The notes: generated from the sequence alone by a model not told the origin. DNA of 64,000 bases from Sphingomonas sp. R647 (GCF_020177055.1 NZ_JAIQXT010000003.1:372001-436000); one strand, 5' to 3'. Numbered from the stretch's first letter, positions 45,937 to 55,985 are shown. Translations and numbers: made by a program.

Positions 45937-47670
45937 ATGCGCCTGATCGTTGGACTGCTTGCAGGGCTCTCCCTCGCTGGCTGCGCGTCGCAGCGGGCGG
46001 CGACTCCCGCCGCACCGGTGAGCGTGCGGATCATCGCGTTCAACGATTTCCACGGCGCGCTCGAAACCCCCGCGCGGCCGATCGACGTGCAGGCGGCGGA
46101 CGGCACGACGGTGAAGGTACCCGCGGGCGGCGCGGCCTATTTCGCCTCGGCGGTGAAGGCGCTCAAGGCAGGCAACCCCAACAATGTCGTCGTCGCGGCG
46201 GGCGACCTGACCAGCGCCAGTCCGCTCGTGTCGTCGCTGTTCCTCGACGAACCGACGGTCAAGGCGCTGAGCATGGCAGGCCTTGAGTATAACGCCGCCG
46301 GCAACCACGAATTCGATCGCGGGACGACCGAACTCCTCCGCCTGCAAAAGGGCGGGTGCGACAAGAATGCGGTCGCACAGCCGTGCCAGCTCGAACCCTT
46401 CAAGGGCGCGTCCTACACCTATCTCGCCGGGAACACGCTCGACGCATCGGGCAAGAGCCTAACGCCCGCCACCGGCCTCAAGACGTTCGGTACGGGGCGC
46501 AGCAAGATCACCATCGGCTTTATCGGCCTGACCACGCGGATGACCGGCACCTATGTCGATCCGGCGGGGATCGTCGGTTATCGCTTCGCCGATGAGGCGG
46601 AGACGGCGAACAAGCTGATCCCGCAATTGAAGGCGCAGGGTGCCGACGCAATCGTGATGATGGTGCATGAGGGCGGCTATCCCGCCCGCTCGGACCAGCC
46701 GAACCAGTGCGAGGGGCTGTCGGGGCCGATCCTCGACATCATGGAGCGGCTGAACCCCGGTATCGACGTGATCGTTTCGGGCCACACCCACCGCGCTTAT
46801 GTCTGCGATTATTCCGCGACCAACCCGGCCAAGCCAGTGCTGCTGACCAGCGCGGGCAATAATGGCGTGATGCTGACCGGCATCGACCTCAGTTTCGATC
46901 CCGTCACGCGCAAGGTGTCGGCACGCTCGGCGCGGCAGGTAATCGTGCAGGGCGATGGCGCGGTCAGCGCTGGCGGGCCGGTCAAGGCGAACCCGGCTTT
47001 CCCGACCTACCCCGCCGATCCGGCGGTCGCGGCGCATGTCGCGCGCTACGCCGCCGCCGCCGCGCCGCTCGCTCGCCGCCCGGTGGGCAAGGCGTCGGCG
47101 CCGATCCTGCGCGACGAGGACAGCGAGATGGTCGAATCTCCCCTCGGCCTGCTGATCGCCGATGCCCAGCTGGCGGCAACGCAGAAGGACGGGGCACAGA
47201 TCGCGCTGATGAACCCCGGCGGCGTGCGCGCGTCGATCACGCCAGCAGCGGACGGCACCGTGACGTTCGGTGACCTTTTCACCACCCAGCCCTTCGGCAA
47301 CAACCTGCAGGTCCGCGAATATAGTGGTGCGCAATTGCTGGCGGTGCTGGAGCAGCAATTCACCAATGAAGACGGGCCGAAGCTGCTGTTCCCGGCGGGC
47401 CTGACCTACAGCTACGACCGGTCGCGGCCGGAGGGGCAGCGGATCATCGCTCCGCTGGTCCAGGGCAAGCCGCTAGACACGGCAGCGAGCTATCGCGTGG
47501 CGATGAACGGGTTCCTCGCTGGCGGCGGGGATAGCTTCACGACTCTGAAGGTTGGGCGGATCGTCGCGGGCGGGGTGCTTGATCTCGACGCGCTTGAGGC
47601 GTGGTTTGCGCGGGGGCAGGTGGTGGAGCCGCCTGCGCTGGGCCGGGTGAAGAATGTCGGGCCGCAGTGA
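45937..47670 (+). CDS. Bifunctional metallophosphatase/5'-nucleotidase lipoprotein
   Basis: 577 residues. Lipoprotein signal MRLIVGLLAGLSLAGC (lipobox LAGC, Cys 16). A calcineurin-like metallophosphatase domain (about 30-330) has IIAFNDFHGAL, GDLTSASPLV, AGNHEFDRG and VSGHTHRAYVC as metal ligands. A 5'-nucleotidase C-terminal domain (about 380-560) has NPGGVRASI, TTQPFGNNLQV and FLAGGGDSF substrate-binding loops. It dephosphorylates extracellular or periplasmic nucleotides for salvage. The start at 45937 has a gggag ribosome site. Confidence 0.93.
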   Translation: MRLIVGLLAGLSLAGCASQRAATPAAPVSVRIIAFNDFHGALETPARPIDVQAADGTTVKVPAGGAAYFASAVKALKAGNPNNVVVAAGDLTSASPLVSSLFLDEPTVKALSMAGLEYNAAGNHEFDRGTTELLRLQKGGCDKNAVAQPCQLEPFKGASYTYLAGNTLDASGKSLTPATGLKTFGTGRSKITIGFIGLTTRMTGTYVDPAGIVGYRFADEAETANKLIPQLKAQGADAIVMMVHEGGYPARSDQPNQCEGLSGPILDIMERLNPGIDVIVSGHTHRAYVCDYSATNPAKPVLLTSAGNNGVMLTGIDLSFDPVTRKVSARSARQVIVQGDGAVSAGGPVKANPAFPTYPADPAVAAHVARYAAAAAPLARRPVGKASAPILRDEDSEMVESPLGLLIADAQLAATQKDGAQIALMNPGGVRASITPAADGTVTFGDLFTTQPFGNNLQVREYSGAQLLAVLEQQFTNEDGPKLLFPAGLTYSYDRSRPEGQRIIAPLVQGKPLDTAASYRVAMNGFLAGGGDSFTTLKVGRIVAGGVLDLDALEAWFARGQVVEPPALGRVKNVGPQ

Positions 47671-47676
47671 ACTGAA

Positions 47677-47785
47677 TCGTCACCCCCGCGAAAGCGGGGG
47701 CCCATCTCCCGGAAGCGCGGCAAACCGCACCGGCGTAGATGTGGATGGCCGAGGAGATGGGCCCCCGCTTTCGCGGGGGTGACGA
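47677..47785. repeat. Perfect inverted repeat, 33-bp arms
   Basis: Left arm 47677-47709 and right arm 47753-47785 are exact reverse complements (core gtcacccccgcgaaagcggg, itself a small hairpin), separated by 43 bases. Fills the gap between the convergent nucleotidase and nusB genes. Confidence 0.88.
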
Positions 47786-47791
47786 TGCAGG

Positions 47792-48253
47792 TTAAGCCCG
47801 CACCACCTTCGCAATCGCGTCGAGCAGCCCGTTGACGAACCCCTTCTCGCGCCGGTCGTAAAAGGCATCGGTCACATCGAGATACTCGCTGATCGCCGCA
47901 CCAACCGGCACGTCCTTGCGCGCCAGCAGCTCGTACGTCCCCGCGCGCAGGATCTGGCGCATCGGGCGGTCGAGCCGGTCGAAGCTCCAGTCCACCGCCA
48001 GCTTCGATGCGATCAGCGCGTCGATCTCGTCGCGCCGCGCATCGACGCCCTTGACGATATCGTCGAAGAACGTCGCGTCGGCATCGATATACTCCGCATC
48101 ATCGATCGTCGCGCCCAGCCGGTGCTGGTGAAATTCGGTGAGCAGCTGGGCGAGGGGGGTCTTCTCCATCTCCTGCTGATACAGCGCCTGCACGGCGGCA
48201 AGCCGCGCAGCGGCGCGGGCCTTGGATCGGGATTTGGCAGAGGGACTGGGCAT
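47792..48253 (-). CDS. nusB: Transcription antitermination factor NusB
   Basis: 153-residue all-helical protein that binds boxA RNA with NusE in rRNA antitermination complexes. The basic N-terminus KSRSKARAAARLAAVQALYQ is the RNA-binding arginine-rich segment. VDWSFDRLDRPMRQILRAGTYELL and the C-terminal AFYDRREKGFVNGLLDAIAK are family signatures. It sits 90 bases downstream of hisD on the same strand and lacks the frequent neighbour ribE/ribH. Confidence 0.95.
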   Translation of the reverse strand: MPSPSAKSRSKARAAARLAAVQALYQQEMEKTPLAQLLTEFHQHRLGATIDDAEYIDADATFFDDIVKGVDARRDEIDALIASKLAVDWSFDRLDRPMRQILRAGTYELLARKDVPVGAAISEYLDVTDAFYDRREKGFVNGLLDAIAKVVRA

Positions 48254-48343
48254 AGATCAATTTCCGTTCGGGCCACGCGGCGCGCGGCCCTCCATATGAA
48301 GGTCTGTAGGGACCGTGACCGCCATTCGGCAAGGTCGCGAATA

Positions 48344-49627
48344 TTATAGGCGAAGCGCCACCGACTTGGCATGCGCGGGCAGCCCTTCGGCCTCGGCCAG
48401 CGCCACCGCCGCAGGGCCAATCGCTGCCAACCCCTGTGCGTCGAGCGCCAGGAAGCTGGTGCGCTTCATGAAGTCGAGCACCGACAGCCCGCTGGCAAAG
48501 CGCGCACGGCGGCCGGTGGGCAGGACATGGTTGGGGCCAGCGACATAATCGCCGATCGCTTCCGGCGTCATCCGGCCGAGGAACACGGAACCGGCATGGC
48601 GCACGCGGGCGAACAGCGCATCGGGATCGTCCACCGCCAGTTCGAGATGCTCGGGCGCGAGCTTGTTGACCAGCGGGATCGCCTCGTCGAGCGTCGCGGT
48701 CAGGATGATCGCGCCATTGGCGTCCCAGCTCTGCCGCGCGACCTTGCGGGTCGAGAGCTCGCCGATCTGGCGATCGACCGCCTCGGCCACCTTGCCCGCG
48801 AGGATCGCGTCATCGGTCAGCAGGATCGACTGGCTGGTCGGGTCATGTTCGGACTGGCTGAGCAGGTCGGCGGCGATCCATTCGGGATCGTTCTTGCCGT
48901 CCGCAACGACGACGATCTCGCTCGGCCCCGCGACCATGTCGATGCCGACCACGCCGTACAGCTGGCGCTTGGCCTCCGCGACCCAGGCATTGCCGGGGCC
49001 GGTGATGACATCGACCGCGGCGATCCGCCCGGTGCCATAGGCGAGCGCAGCAATCGCCTGCGCCCCGCCGACGCGCCAGATTTCGTCCACCCCGGCGATG
49101 TGCGCGGCGGCGAGGACGAGCGGGTTGATCTCGCCATCCGGGGTCGGCGTGACCATCACGACGCGATCGACGCCCGCGACCTTGGCCGGAATCGCGTTCA
49201 TCAGCACTGAGCTCGGATAGGCCGCGCGACCGCCCGGGACATAGACCCCCGCCGCCTCGACCGCGCCCCAGCGCGCGCCGGTGCGCACGCCATCGGCGTC
49301 GGTCGTGTCGCTGTCCGCCGGCTTCTGCTTTTCGTGATAGGCGGTGATCCGCTTGGCGGCGAGTTCGAGCGCGGCGCGCAGATCGGGGGCGAGCGCCTCA
49401 TAGGCCGCGATCCAGTCGCTCTTCTCGATCCGCCAGCCGGTTTCGTTGAGGTCATGGCGGTCGAACTTGCGGGTAAAGGCGTGCAGCGCGGCATCGCCCT
49501 CGTCGCGCACCGATGCGACGATGGTGCGCACGTCGCGCGCAACATCGGCATCGGCTTCGCGCCGCGCATCGACCAGTTCGCGGAACGCCTGGGCAAAGCC
49601 CGGCTCGGACGTGGACAGGCGGATCAT
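48344..49627 (-). CDS. hisD: Histidinol dehydrogenase
   Basis: Last two steps of histidine synthesis (histidinol to histidine, NAD and Zn dependent). 427 residues. Landmarks are [39 protein letters not shown], the zinc-ligand segment [33 protein letters not shown] and the terminal zinc His in [10 protein letters not shown]. Overlaps the hisG stop by 4 bases (ATGA). Confidence 0.96.
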   Translation of the reverse strand: MIRLSTSEPGFAQAFRELVDARREADADVARDVRTIVASVRDEGDAALHAFTRKFDRHDLNETGWRIEKSDWIAAYEALAPDLRAALELAAKRITAYHEKQKPADSDTTDADGVRTGARWGAVEAAGVYVPGGRAAYPSSVLMNAIPAKVAGVDRVVMVTPTPDGEINPLVLAAAHIAGVDEIWRVGGAQAIAALAYGTGRIAAVDVITGPGNAWVAEAKRQLYGVVGIDMVAGPSEIVVVADGKNDPEWIAADLLSQSEHDPTSQSILLTDDAILAGKVAEAVDRQIGELSTRKVARQSWDANGAIILTATLDEAIPLVNKLAPEHLELAVDDPDALFARVRHAGSVFLGRMTPEAIGDYVAGPNHVLPTGRRARFASGLSVLDFMKRTSFLALDAQGLAAIGPAAVALAEAEGLPAHAKSVALRL

Positions 49628-50298
49628 GCGGCAGCCTCGCTTTCCACGGCGCGCCGGAAAGCGTCGACCAGCGGCACGATTTCAGGGCGCGTCTTGAACG
49701 CGGCGCGGTTGGCGATCAGGCGGCTCGACACCTCCATGATCGTCTCGACCTCGACCAGCCCGTTTTCCTTGAGCGTGCGGCCCGACGACACCAGATCAAC
49801 GATGCGCGGGGCAAGGTCGAGCAGCGGGGCCAGCTCCATCGCGCCGTTGAGCTTGATGCACTCGGCCTGCACGCCGCGCGCCTCGAAATGCTTGCGCGTG
49901 AGATGCGGGTACTTGGTCGCAACGCGGACATGGCTCCACCCGCGCGGATCGTCCGTCGCGGCGAGCGCGGCTGGCTCGGCCACCGACAGGCGGCAATGCC
50001 CGATGCCAAGGTCAACCGGCGCATACAGCTCCGAATAGGCGAATTCGGCCAGCACGTCTGACCCGACGATGCCCAACTGCGCCGCGCCATGCGCGACAAA
50101 GGTCGCGACGTCGAACGCGCGCACCCGGATCAGGTCGATATCGGGGCGGTTGGTCTTGAAGCGCAGCGCACGGCTGCCTTCATCCGAGAAGGCCGGTTCG
50201 GGCACGATTCCGGCATGCGCCAGCAGCGGCAACGCCTCTTCGAGGATGCGGCCCTTGGGTACGGCAAGGATGATCGGATCGGTGCTGGTGTCGGTCAT
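49624..50298 (-). CDS. hisG: ATP phosphoribosyltransferase, short form
   Basis: First step of histidine synthesis, condensing ATP and PRPP. 224 residues, the short form lacking the C-terminal histidine-binding regulatory domain, so it needs HisZ as regulatory partner; hisZ is not in this window. [15 protein letters not shown] at the N-terminus, the central [19 protein letters not shown], and the PRPP loop region [15 protein letters not shown] near the C-terminus are visible. The start at 50298 was chosen over a 68-codon Arg/Ser/Pro-rich extension. Coupled to hisD. Confidence 0.95.
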   Translation of the reverse strand: MTDTSTDPIILAVPKGRILEEALPLLAHAGIVPEPAFSDEGSRALRFKTNRPDIDLIRVRAFDVATFVAHGAAQLGIVGSDVLAEFAYSELYAPVDLGIGHCRLSVAEPAALAATDDPRGWSHVRVATKYPHLTRKHFEARGVQAECIKLNGAMELAPLLDLAPRIVDLVSSGRTLKENGLVEVETIMEVSSRLIANRAAFKTRPEIVPLVDAFRRAVESEAAA

Positions 50299-50357
50299 GG
50301 GTTGCGCGCCTTTACTTGGGGGGGCGTTGCGGCGCAACAAGAGGTACGGAGGTGCAT

Positions 50358-51407
50358 ATGGCCGACTGGATGGCGCTGGAGGATGTGCGGACCGCGTTCG
50401 CCAATCAGGTGGACTATTGCCGCGCGAACGACGCCGGCCTGACCGCCAGCGTGGTGCAGGCGATCCTCGACGGGATCGACGGGCCGGGAGCATTCCGTGC
50501 AAGGCTGCGCGACTGGCCGGGCAAGCCGATGGCCGACGCGCTGCCGCTGCGCGCGGCGGGCGGGCTGCATGCGCTGTATCTGACCGGGGCGGCGCCGTCG
50601 CTTGAGGGCCTTTATGCCGGGGAAGCGGTGGATGCCGGGCCGCTGGTCAACGCTGGGATCGACGCGCACGACGCGGCGCTGCTGCCGTGGCTCGACGGCC
50701 CGCCGCAGACGAACGAGGCGGCGCGGTCGAGCAACTATGCCGCGGCGATGCTGTGGCTGGCGGCGCAGGGGCTTTCAGGACGGTTCGAATGTATCGAGAT
50801 CGGATCGAGCGCCGGGATCAACCTGATGATGGACCGCTACCGCTACGACCTTGGCGGAGTCGCAGTCGGGCCGGAAGATGCGGCGATGCGCATCGCCCCC
50901 GACTGGCGCGGCCCGCCACCGCCCGAGGCCGGGGTCGAGATCGTGGCGCTACGCGGCTGCGACGTCGCGCCGATCGACCTCACTGATCCCGACGCGCTCT
51001 TGCGGCTGCGCGCCTATGCCTGGCCCGAACATCGTGTGCGGGCGCACCGGCTGGAGATCGCGGCAGCGGAGGCGGCCCGGCGCGCGCCCGATCTGGTCGA
51101 GGCGGATGCTGCGGCGTTTGTTGTCGAAGCGCTCGCCCGGCCACAGGCGGCGGGGACGACCCGCGTGCTGATGCACTCGATCGTCTGGCAATATCTCGGA
51201 GCCGAGCGACAGGCGGCGATCACTGCGGCGATGGAGGCGGCGGGGGCGAAGGCTACGCCCGAGCGCCCGCTGGCCTGGATTGCGGTCGAGGCGAACCGGC
51301 AGACCTTCCGCCATGAACTGACCGTGCGGACGTGGCCGGGGAGCGGGGAGCCGCAGCTGCTGGCGGCGGCGCATGCCCATGGCGCATGGGTGGAGTGGAT
51401 GGGCTGA
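50358..51407 (+). CDS. DUF2332 family protein
   Basis: 349-residue cytoplasmic protein. The N-terminus [21 protein letters not shown] and the central [25 protein letters not shown] are DUF2332 landmarks; the latter resembles a SAM/nucleotide-binding glycine loop, but no activity has been assigned that I know of. [16 protein letters not shown] lies in the C-terminal third. The start at 50358 has a ggaggtg ribosome site. Divergent from hisG with a 59-base gap. Confidence 0.85.
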   Translation: MADWMALEDVRTAFANQVDYCRANDAGLTASVVQAILDGIDGPGAFRARLRDWPGKPMADALPLRAAGGLHALYLTGAAPSLEGLYAGEAVDAGPLVNAGIDAHDAALLPWLDGPPQTNEAARSSNYAAAMLWLAAQGLSGRFECIEIGSSAGINLMMDRYRYDLGGVAVGPEDAAMRIAPDWRGPPPPEAGVEIVALRGCDVAPIDLTDPDALLRLRAYAWPEHRVRAHRLEIAAAEAARRAPDLVEADAAAFVVEALARPQAAGTTRVLMHSIVWQYLGAERQAAITAAMEAAGAKATPERPLAWIAVEANRQTFRHELTVRTWPGSGEPQLLAAAHAHGAWVEWMG

Positions 51408-51423
51408 CCAAACCCCAACGGTC

Positions 51424-51444
51424 ACCCCGGACTTGTTCCGGGGT
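51424..51444. repeat. Single-copy hairpin of the gtcaccccgg family
   Basis: accccgga-cttgt-tccggggt, 8-bp stem, inside gtcaccccggacttgttccgg, close to the arm sequence at 17510-17537. Only one copy, so this is a half-element, 17 bases after the DUF2332 stop. Confidence 0.65.
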
Positions 51445-51500
51445 CCACCGGAAGGCAGGCGCGCAGCTATGTTGAGCAAGACAGAGCGAAAGGTAGTGAA

Positions 51501-51974
51501 ATGCTGGCGAGCTTGATGATGGCGCTGATGGCGGCGGACGTTCCGATGTCAGCCGATCTGCCGAAAGGGGCATCGCCGCAGCCATCGTCGGCTTGCGCTG
51601 CTGGTGAACCGCAAGACTTGGTGCAGGTCCGCGTGTTTCCAATCGGGTTCGTGCGTCGTGTCTTCCCCTCTACGAACGAAATCATGGAAAAGGGTGGCGA
51701 CGCCGCGATGGTCCGTGCGTTCTGGCAGGCAATGATGAGCGCTATCTGTGACCCGCGCTTGCCAGATGCTGACATCGCGTCCGGGGAGTTCTCACCGCGG
51801 ATCGTCGTCTTTGTCGCGGGCGAAGAAGACCGGGAGCCGATCCTGATCGAGTATCCGGACTGGGGTGACAGCCCCGCGCCAGTACGCGCGCGCGTAAATG
51901 GTAGGATGGTGACGATGCCGGCGGCTGTCGTCCGAAAGCTGCTCGATTACTCACGCGGCGGATGGCGCGATTAA
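51501..51974 (+). CDS. Hypothetical protein, possibly exported
   Basis: 157 residues, not recognised. The hydrophobic Met/Leu/Ala-rich N-terminus (MLASLMMALMAADVPMSA) could be a short signal peptide. The remainder is a mixed alpha/beta soluble domain with two Cys (SACAAGEP, AICDPRLP). A ribosome-site-like aaggtag precedes the ATG. Base composition is slightly lower in G+C than its neighbours in the first half. The 3' end overlaps the convergent membrane-protein gene by 4 bases. Function unknown. Confidence 0.6.
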   Translation: MLASLMMALMAADVPMSADLPKGASPQPSSACAAGEPQDLVQVRVFPIGFVRRVFPSTNEIMEKGGDAAMVRAFWQAMMSAICDPRLPDADIASGEFSPRIVVFVAGEEDREPILIEYPDWGDSPAPVRARVNGRMVTMPAAVVRKLLDYSRGGWRD

Positions 51975-53299
51975 TCCCGTGAGGTCTCCGCCTTCGCAGT
52001 CATCTCACCTTTTCCCGTCTTCCCCATCACCCAAGCAAAAAGCCGCGGGATCGGCGCATTGCGCTCCATCCACGCGCTATACGCCCGGTATTCCGGGTCT
52101 TCGCCGAGATGCTTTTCCTCGGTCTTCGCGCGGACGTAGTAGATCAAGCTGACCAGCCCGAGCAGCAGGCTCGCGCGCGCCGCGTCGGCCAGGCTGCCGG
52201 TGGTGACCAGCAACGGACAGGTCGCGATCCACCAGAACAGGTTCTTCGACAGATACGCCGGGTGCCGCGTGAACGCATACGGCCCATGCGTGATGATCCC
52301 GCGATGCGTGAGGTTGGAAAAGCGGAAGCCGAACGCCATCGTCGCCCAGGCATAGATGGCGGTCAGCGCCACCAGCACCGCGCCGACGATCCACAGCAGC
52401 ACGTCATGCCCCGCCAGCCAGTGCGTCCAGTCCGACGTGCCGGGATGATAGTCGAGCGGCCCGCCATTGCCCATCAGGATGAACGGTGGGTAGCAGATCA
52501 GCGCCACCGCCCACGCCCCGGCATAGGGGTTGGCGGTGCGGATATGGCTGTCGAGCGGGCGGAACGTGAGGACATAGCCGACTGTTGCAAAGGCGACGTC
52601 GAGCATGAACATGCCGGTGATCAGCCAGTTGGCGAGCGCGATCGGGTTGGTCAGGATGCCGCTCGCATCCGCGCGCACGAACGCGCCGAACCCCGGCGGC
52701 ACGATCGCGAGCATGAAGGCGAGGAAGAACGCCTTCACCGCCCAGCTGCGCAGGTGGTTGTGGATCGCAGCCTCGTCCACCGGCTCCTTCGACCCGATCA
52801 GCCACGCGCCCAGCATGAACGCGCCATCCTTGGGCTTCTCCAGATACCGGTCGATCCAAAGCACATACGGGATCGACAGCACGAACAGCGCCGGCGCCGC
52901 CATCTGGAAACACCACATGGCAAAGGCGAAATTGCCCTCCCAATAAAAGCGGCACACGGCATAGATGCCCGCGATCCCGCCCCAGGTCAGCCACAGCCCG
53001 GCCAGCTTGGTGATCGAAATGTCGCGCGTTTCACTGAGCGGGCGCGGGTCGCTCCACTTCACGCCCGTCGTCGGGTTACGATGCACCTTGTCGACGAACA
53101 CCGCCCACAATACCATCGGGATGCCGCCCGCCGCGAGGTTCACCAGCGCCGCGAACGGGCCGTCCAGCCCATAGGTGCGCGCAACCGTCAGCCACGCGGC
53201 CATGCCGATCAGCCCGGCAAGGCCGCATCCGGTGCTGACGGCGGATTTGGGCCGCGGATCGGCCTTGGCGCTGCGGGCAAGGGCAGGGTCGTGATACAT
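51971..53299 (-). CDS. Polytopic membrane protein with ICMT/PEMT-like C-terminus
   Basis: 442 residues with about ten hydrophobic helices. The C-terminal 110 residues carry HGPYAFTRHPAYLSKNLFWW and RAKTEEKHLGEDPEYRAYSAWM, the SAM-binding pattern of isoprenylcysteine carboxyl methyltransferases and phospholipid methyltransferases. The N-terminal 300 residues add extra helices of unknown role, so a full-length function is not assigned. Methyl transfer onto a lipid or lipid-like substrate is inferred. Confidence 0.78.
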   Translation of the reverse strand: MYHDPALARSAKADPRPKSAVSTGCGLAGLIGMAAWLTVARTYGLDGPFAALVNLAAGGIPMVLWAVFVDKVHRNPTTGVKWSDPRPLSETRDISITKLAGLWLTWGGIAGIYAVCRFYWEGNFAFAMWCFQMAAPALFVLSIPYVLWIDRYLEKPKDGAFMLGAWLIGSKEPVDEAAIHNHLRSWAVKAFFLAFMLAIVPPGFGAFVRADASGILTNPIALANWLITGMFMLDVAFATVGYVLTFRPLDSHIRTANPYAGAWAVALICYPPFILMGNGGPLDYHPGTSDWTHWLAGHDVLLWIVGAVLVALTAIYAWATMAFGFRFSNLTHRGIITHGPYAFTRHPAYLSKNLFWWIATCPLLVTTGSLADAARASLLLGLVSLIYYVRAKTEEKHLGEDPEYRAYSAWMERNAPIPRLFAWVMGKTGKGEMTAKAETSRD

Positions 53300-53423
53300 G
53301 GCGCACGGCTTAGCGCGATAATGGTAAGCAAGCCGTGAAGCCTGTTTGTGGCAAGGCTTTACCTCGCCGCCCCGGACTGATTAGGGTAACAAAATAACCC
53401 GACCCCTCCCGAAAGGTTCGTTC

Positions 53424-55328
53424 ATGCGTCGCGCCCTTGCGCTCACCGCCCTGTTGCTCGCTACTTCCGCTGCCACTGCCCAGAACAGCACGCCCCAGCC
53501 GCTGCCGTTCGAAAACCGCATCCCGGTCGCCAGGGACGTCGCCTATCCCGGCACGATGACGGTCACGGTTGATGCGACCAATATCCAGCAGGCGATCTAT
53601 CGCGTGAAGCAGGTGATCCCTGTCGCTGATGCCGGGCCGATGGTGCTGATGATGCCCGCCTGGCTGCCCGGCAAGCACGCCGCGCGCGGCGAGATCGAGA
53701 AGCTGGCGGGCCTCAAGATCAGCGCCAATGGCAAGCCGGTCGCCTGGACGCGCGACACGGTCGATGTGTGGGCGTTCCATGTCGACGTTCCGGCTGGCGC
53801 GAAGCAGCTCGATATTGAATTCCAGTTCCTCGGTGCGACCGACCGCGATCAGGGCCGCGTGTCGATCGCGCCCAACATGCTCAACCTGCAGTTCGAACAG
53901 GTCAGCCTCTATCCCGCGGGCTATTTCGCGCGCCGCATCCCGGTCGCCGCGACCGTGACCTATCCTACGGGCTGGACCGCTGTGTCGGGCCTGCCCGCGA
54001 AGAAGCAGGGGGGATCTTACGTCTATGAAACCACCGATTACGAAACGCTGATCGACTCGCCGGTGTTCGCCGGGCGCCATTATCGCGAGTTCAAACTGTC
54101 GGACCGTGTCGACCTCAACGTGTTTGCCGACGCGCCTGAGGAGCTGGAGGCCAAGCCCGAGCAGATCGACGCCCACAGGAAGCTGGTCGAGCAATCGATC
54201 AAGCTGTTCGGCGCGCAGCACTACGATCAGTATGAATTCCTGCTGGCGATCAGCGACGAGATGGGCGGCATCGGCCTCGAACATCACCGCAGTTCGGAGA
54301 ATGGCGTCGCCCCCGGCTATTTCACCAAGTGGAGCGAGGGGCCCGGCTCGCGCAACCTTTTGCCGCACGAATTCGTCCACAGCTGGAACGGCAAGTTCCG
54401 CCGCGGCAATGACAGCTGGACCCCCGATTTCCGCACCCCGATGCGCGACTCGCTACTGTGGGTGTATGAAGGGCAGACGCAGTTCTGGGGCTATGTCCTG
54501 CAGGCGCGCTCGGGCATCGTGTCGAAGGCGGATACGCTCGACATGCTCGCCAGCATCGCCGCGAGCCTCGACAATCGCCCGGCGCGGCAATGGCGCGCGC
54601 TGGTCGATACCACCAACGACCCGATCATCTCCGCGCGCCGCCCCAAGGGCTGGCTGAGCTGGCAGCGGTCGGAGGATTATTACAATGAAGGCCTGCTGAT
54701 CTGGCTGGAGGCCGACGCCAAGCTGCGCGAATTGTCGCGCGGCAAGAAGTCGATGGACGATTTCGCCCGCGCCTTTTTCGGGATGCGCGACGGCGACTGG
54801 GGCGTGCTGACCTATGACCTCAACGAGGTCGCGACCACGCTGAACACCATCCAGCCTTATGATTGGGCGGGGTTCCTCAAGACCCGCGTCTACGACGTCG
54901 CGCCCAAGGCGCCGCTCGCCGGCTTCACCGAAAACGGCTACCGTCTGATCTACACCGACGAGCCGACCGCAGCGTTCAAACATGCCGAAAAGCGCGCCAG
55001 CCGCACCGATCTCAGCTATTCGCTTGGCCTTGCCGTGGGCAAGGGCGGGGCGGTGTCGAGCGTCACCTGGGACTCGCCCGCGTTCAACGCCGGGCTGGAT
55101 CTCGGCGATACGATCGTCGCGGTTGCGGGGCGCGAATATAGCGACGACCGGTTGAAGGCGGCGGTGACCGAGGCGAAGACGAGCAAGGCTCCGATCAAGC
55201 TGCTCGTGAAAAGCGGCACCCGCTATCGCGAAACGGCCATCGACTATACCGGTGGCCTGCGCTATCCGCGCCTCGAAAAAATCGGCACCGGAGAGGGTGG
55301 CCTGGATAGGTTGTTGCAGGCCCGTTGA
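53424..55328 (+). CDS. M61 family metallopeptidase (glycyl aminopeptidase-like) with PDZ domain
   Basis: 634 residues. Signal peptide MRRALALTALLLATSAATAQ, an N-terminal M61 domain, then the zinc site LLPHEFVHSWNGKFRR with HEFVH at 315-319, and a downstream Glu-containing helix (SLLWVYEGQTQFWGYVL) supplying the third ligand. A PDZ domain (about 520-610; GGAVSSVTWDSPAFNAGLDLGDTIVAVAG) closes the protein. It cleaves N-terminal glycine (or alanine) in the periplasm, by family analogy. Followed 41 bases later by the pyrophosphatase gene. Confidence 0.92.
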   Translation: MRRALALTALLLATSAATAQNSTPQPLPFENRIPVARDVAYPGTMTVTVDATNIQQAIYRVKQVIPVADAGPMVLMMPAWLPGKHAARGEIEKLAGLKISANGKPVAWTRDTVDVWAFHVDVPAGAKQLDIEFQFLGATDRDQGRVSIAPNMLNLQFEQVSLYPAGYFARRIPVAATVTYPTGWTAVSGLPAKKQGGSYVYETTDYETLIDSPVFAGRHYREFKLSDRVDLNVFADAPEELEAKPEQIDAHRKLVEQSIKLFGAQHYDQYEFLLAISDEMGGIGLEHHRSSENGVAPGYFTKWSEGPGSRNLLPHEFVHSWNGKFRRGNDSWTPDFRTPMRDSLLWVYEGQTQFWGYVLQARSGIVSKADTLDMLASIAASLDNRPARQWRALVDTTNDPIISARRPKGWLSWQRSEDYYNEGLLIWLEADAKLRELSRGKKSMDDFARAFFGMRDGDWGVLTYDLNEVATTLNTIQPYDWAGFLKTRVYDVAPKAPLAGFTENGYRLIYTDEPTAAFKHAEKRASRTDLSYSLGLAVGKGGAVSSVTWDSPAFNAGLDLGDTIVAVAGREYSDDRLKAAVTEAKTSKAPIKLLVKSGTRYRETAIDYTGGLRYPRLEKIGTGEGGLDRLLQAR

Positions 55329-55369
55329 CGCGGGCAAGGCATCGGCCGAACCAGAAATAAGGAAGACCA

Positions 55370-55921
55370 ATGCGTATCGACAAAATCCCTGTCGGCGACA
55401 ACGCGCCGCACAGCCTCAACGTCATCATCGAAGTGCCGACCGGCGGCGAGCCGGTGAAGTATGAATTCGACAAGGATTCGGGCGCGCTGTTCGTCGACCG
55501 CATCCTGCACACGCCGATGCGCTACCCGGCGAACTACGGCTTCGTTCCGCACACGCTGTCGCCCGATGGCGACCCGCTCGACGCGCTGGTGATCTCGCGC
55601 TCGCCCTTCATCCCCGGCTGCGTCGTGCGTGCGCGTCCGATCGGCGTGCTGAAGCTGGAAGACGAGGCTGGCGGCGACGAAAAGCTGGTGTGCGTGCCGG
55701 TCGACACGACCTTCCCTTACTACACCGATGTTGGCGAGCGCGGCGATCTGCCCTCGATCGTGCTTCAGCAGATCGAGCATTTCTTCAAACACTATAAGGA
55801 CCTCGAGTCCGAAAAGTGGGTCCGCATCGGCGAATGGGGCGATGCCGAGGAAGCCAAGCGGATCGTGCTCGAAGCGATCGAAGCGGCCAAGCAGGCCAAG
55901 GCTGCTGCGGCAGTCGCCTGA
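55370..55921 (+). CDS. ppa: Inorganic pyrophosphatase (family I)
   Basis: 183-residue Mg-dependent cytoplasmic enzyme hydrolysing pyrophosphate to drive biosynthesis. The opening IIEVPTGGEPVKYEFDKDSGAL, the MRYPANYGFVPHTLSPDGDPLDALV segment with the D-x-D-P-x-D-A-L metal cluster (DGDPLDAL), and the C-terminal HFFKHYKDLE are all present. The start follows a gga-type site. Ends 29 bases before a strong terminator. Confidence 0.96.
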   Translation: MRIDKIPVGDNAPHSLNVIIEVPTGGEPVKYEFDKDSGALFVDRILHTPMRYPANYGFVPHTLSPDGDPLDALVISRSPFIPGCVVRARPIGVLKLEDEAGGDEKLVCVPVDTTFPYYTDVGERGDLPSIVLQQIEHFFKHYKDLESEKWVRIGEWGDAEEAKRIVLEAIEAAKQAKAAAAVA

Positions 55922-55949
55922 CCCGCTTCCCACGCTTTTGAAGATATCC

Positions 55950-55985
55950 AAGGCCCCGGATGTTTGCGCATCCGGGGCCTTGTTC
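55950..55985. terminator. Bidirectional terminator after ppa
   Basis: Perfect 13-bp stem (55950-55962 / 55969-55981; aaggccccggatg) with a 6-base loop and a T-rich flank (ttgttcgtt). Serves ppa on the plus strand and, by position, the convergent SDR gene that ends at 55988. Confidence 0.85.

Noticed and set aside
49624..50298. HisG being truncated
   Set aside because: 224 residues is the normal length of short-form HisG, which works with HisZ.
50299..50357. A histidine leader-peptide attenuator before hisG or the divergent gene
   Set aside because: The gap is only 59 bases and has no run of His codons or alternative hairpins.
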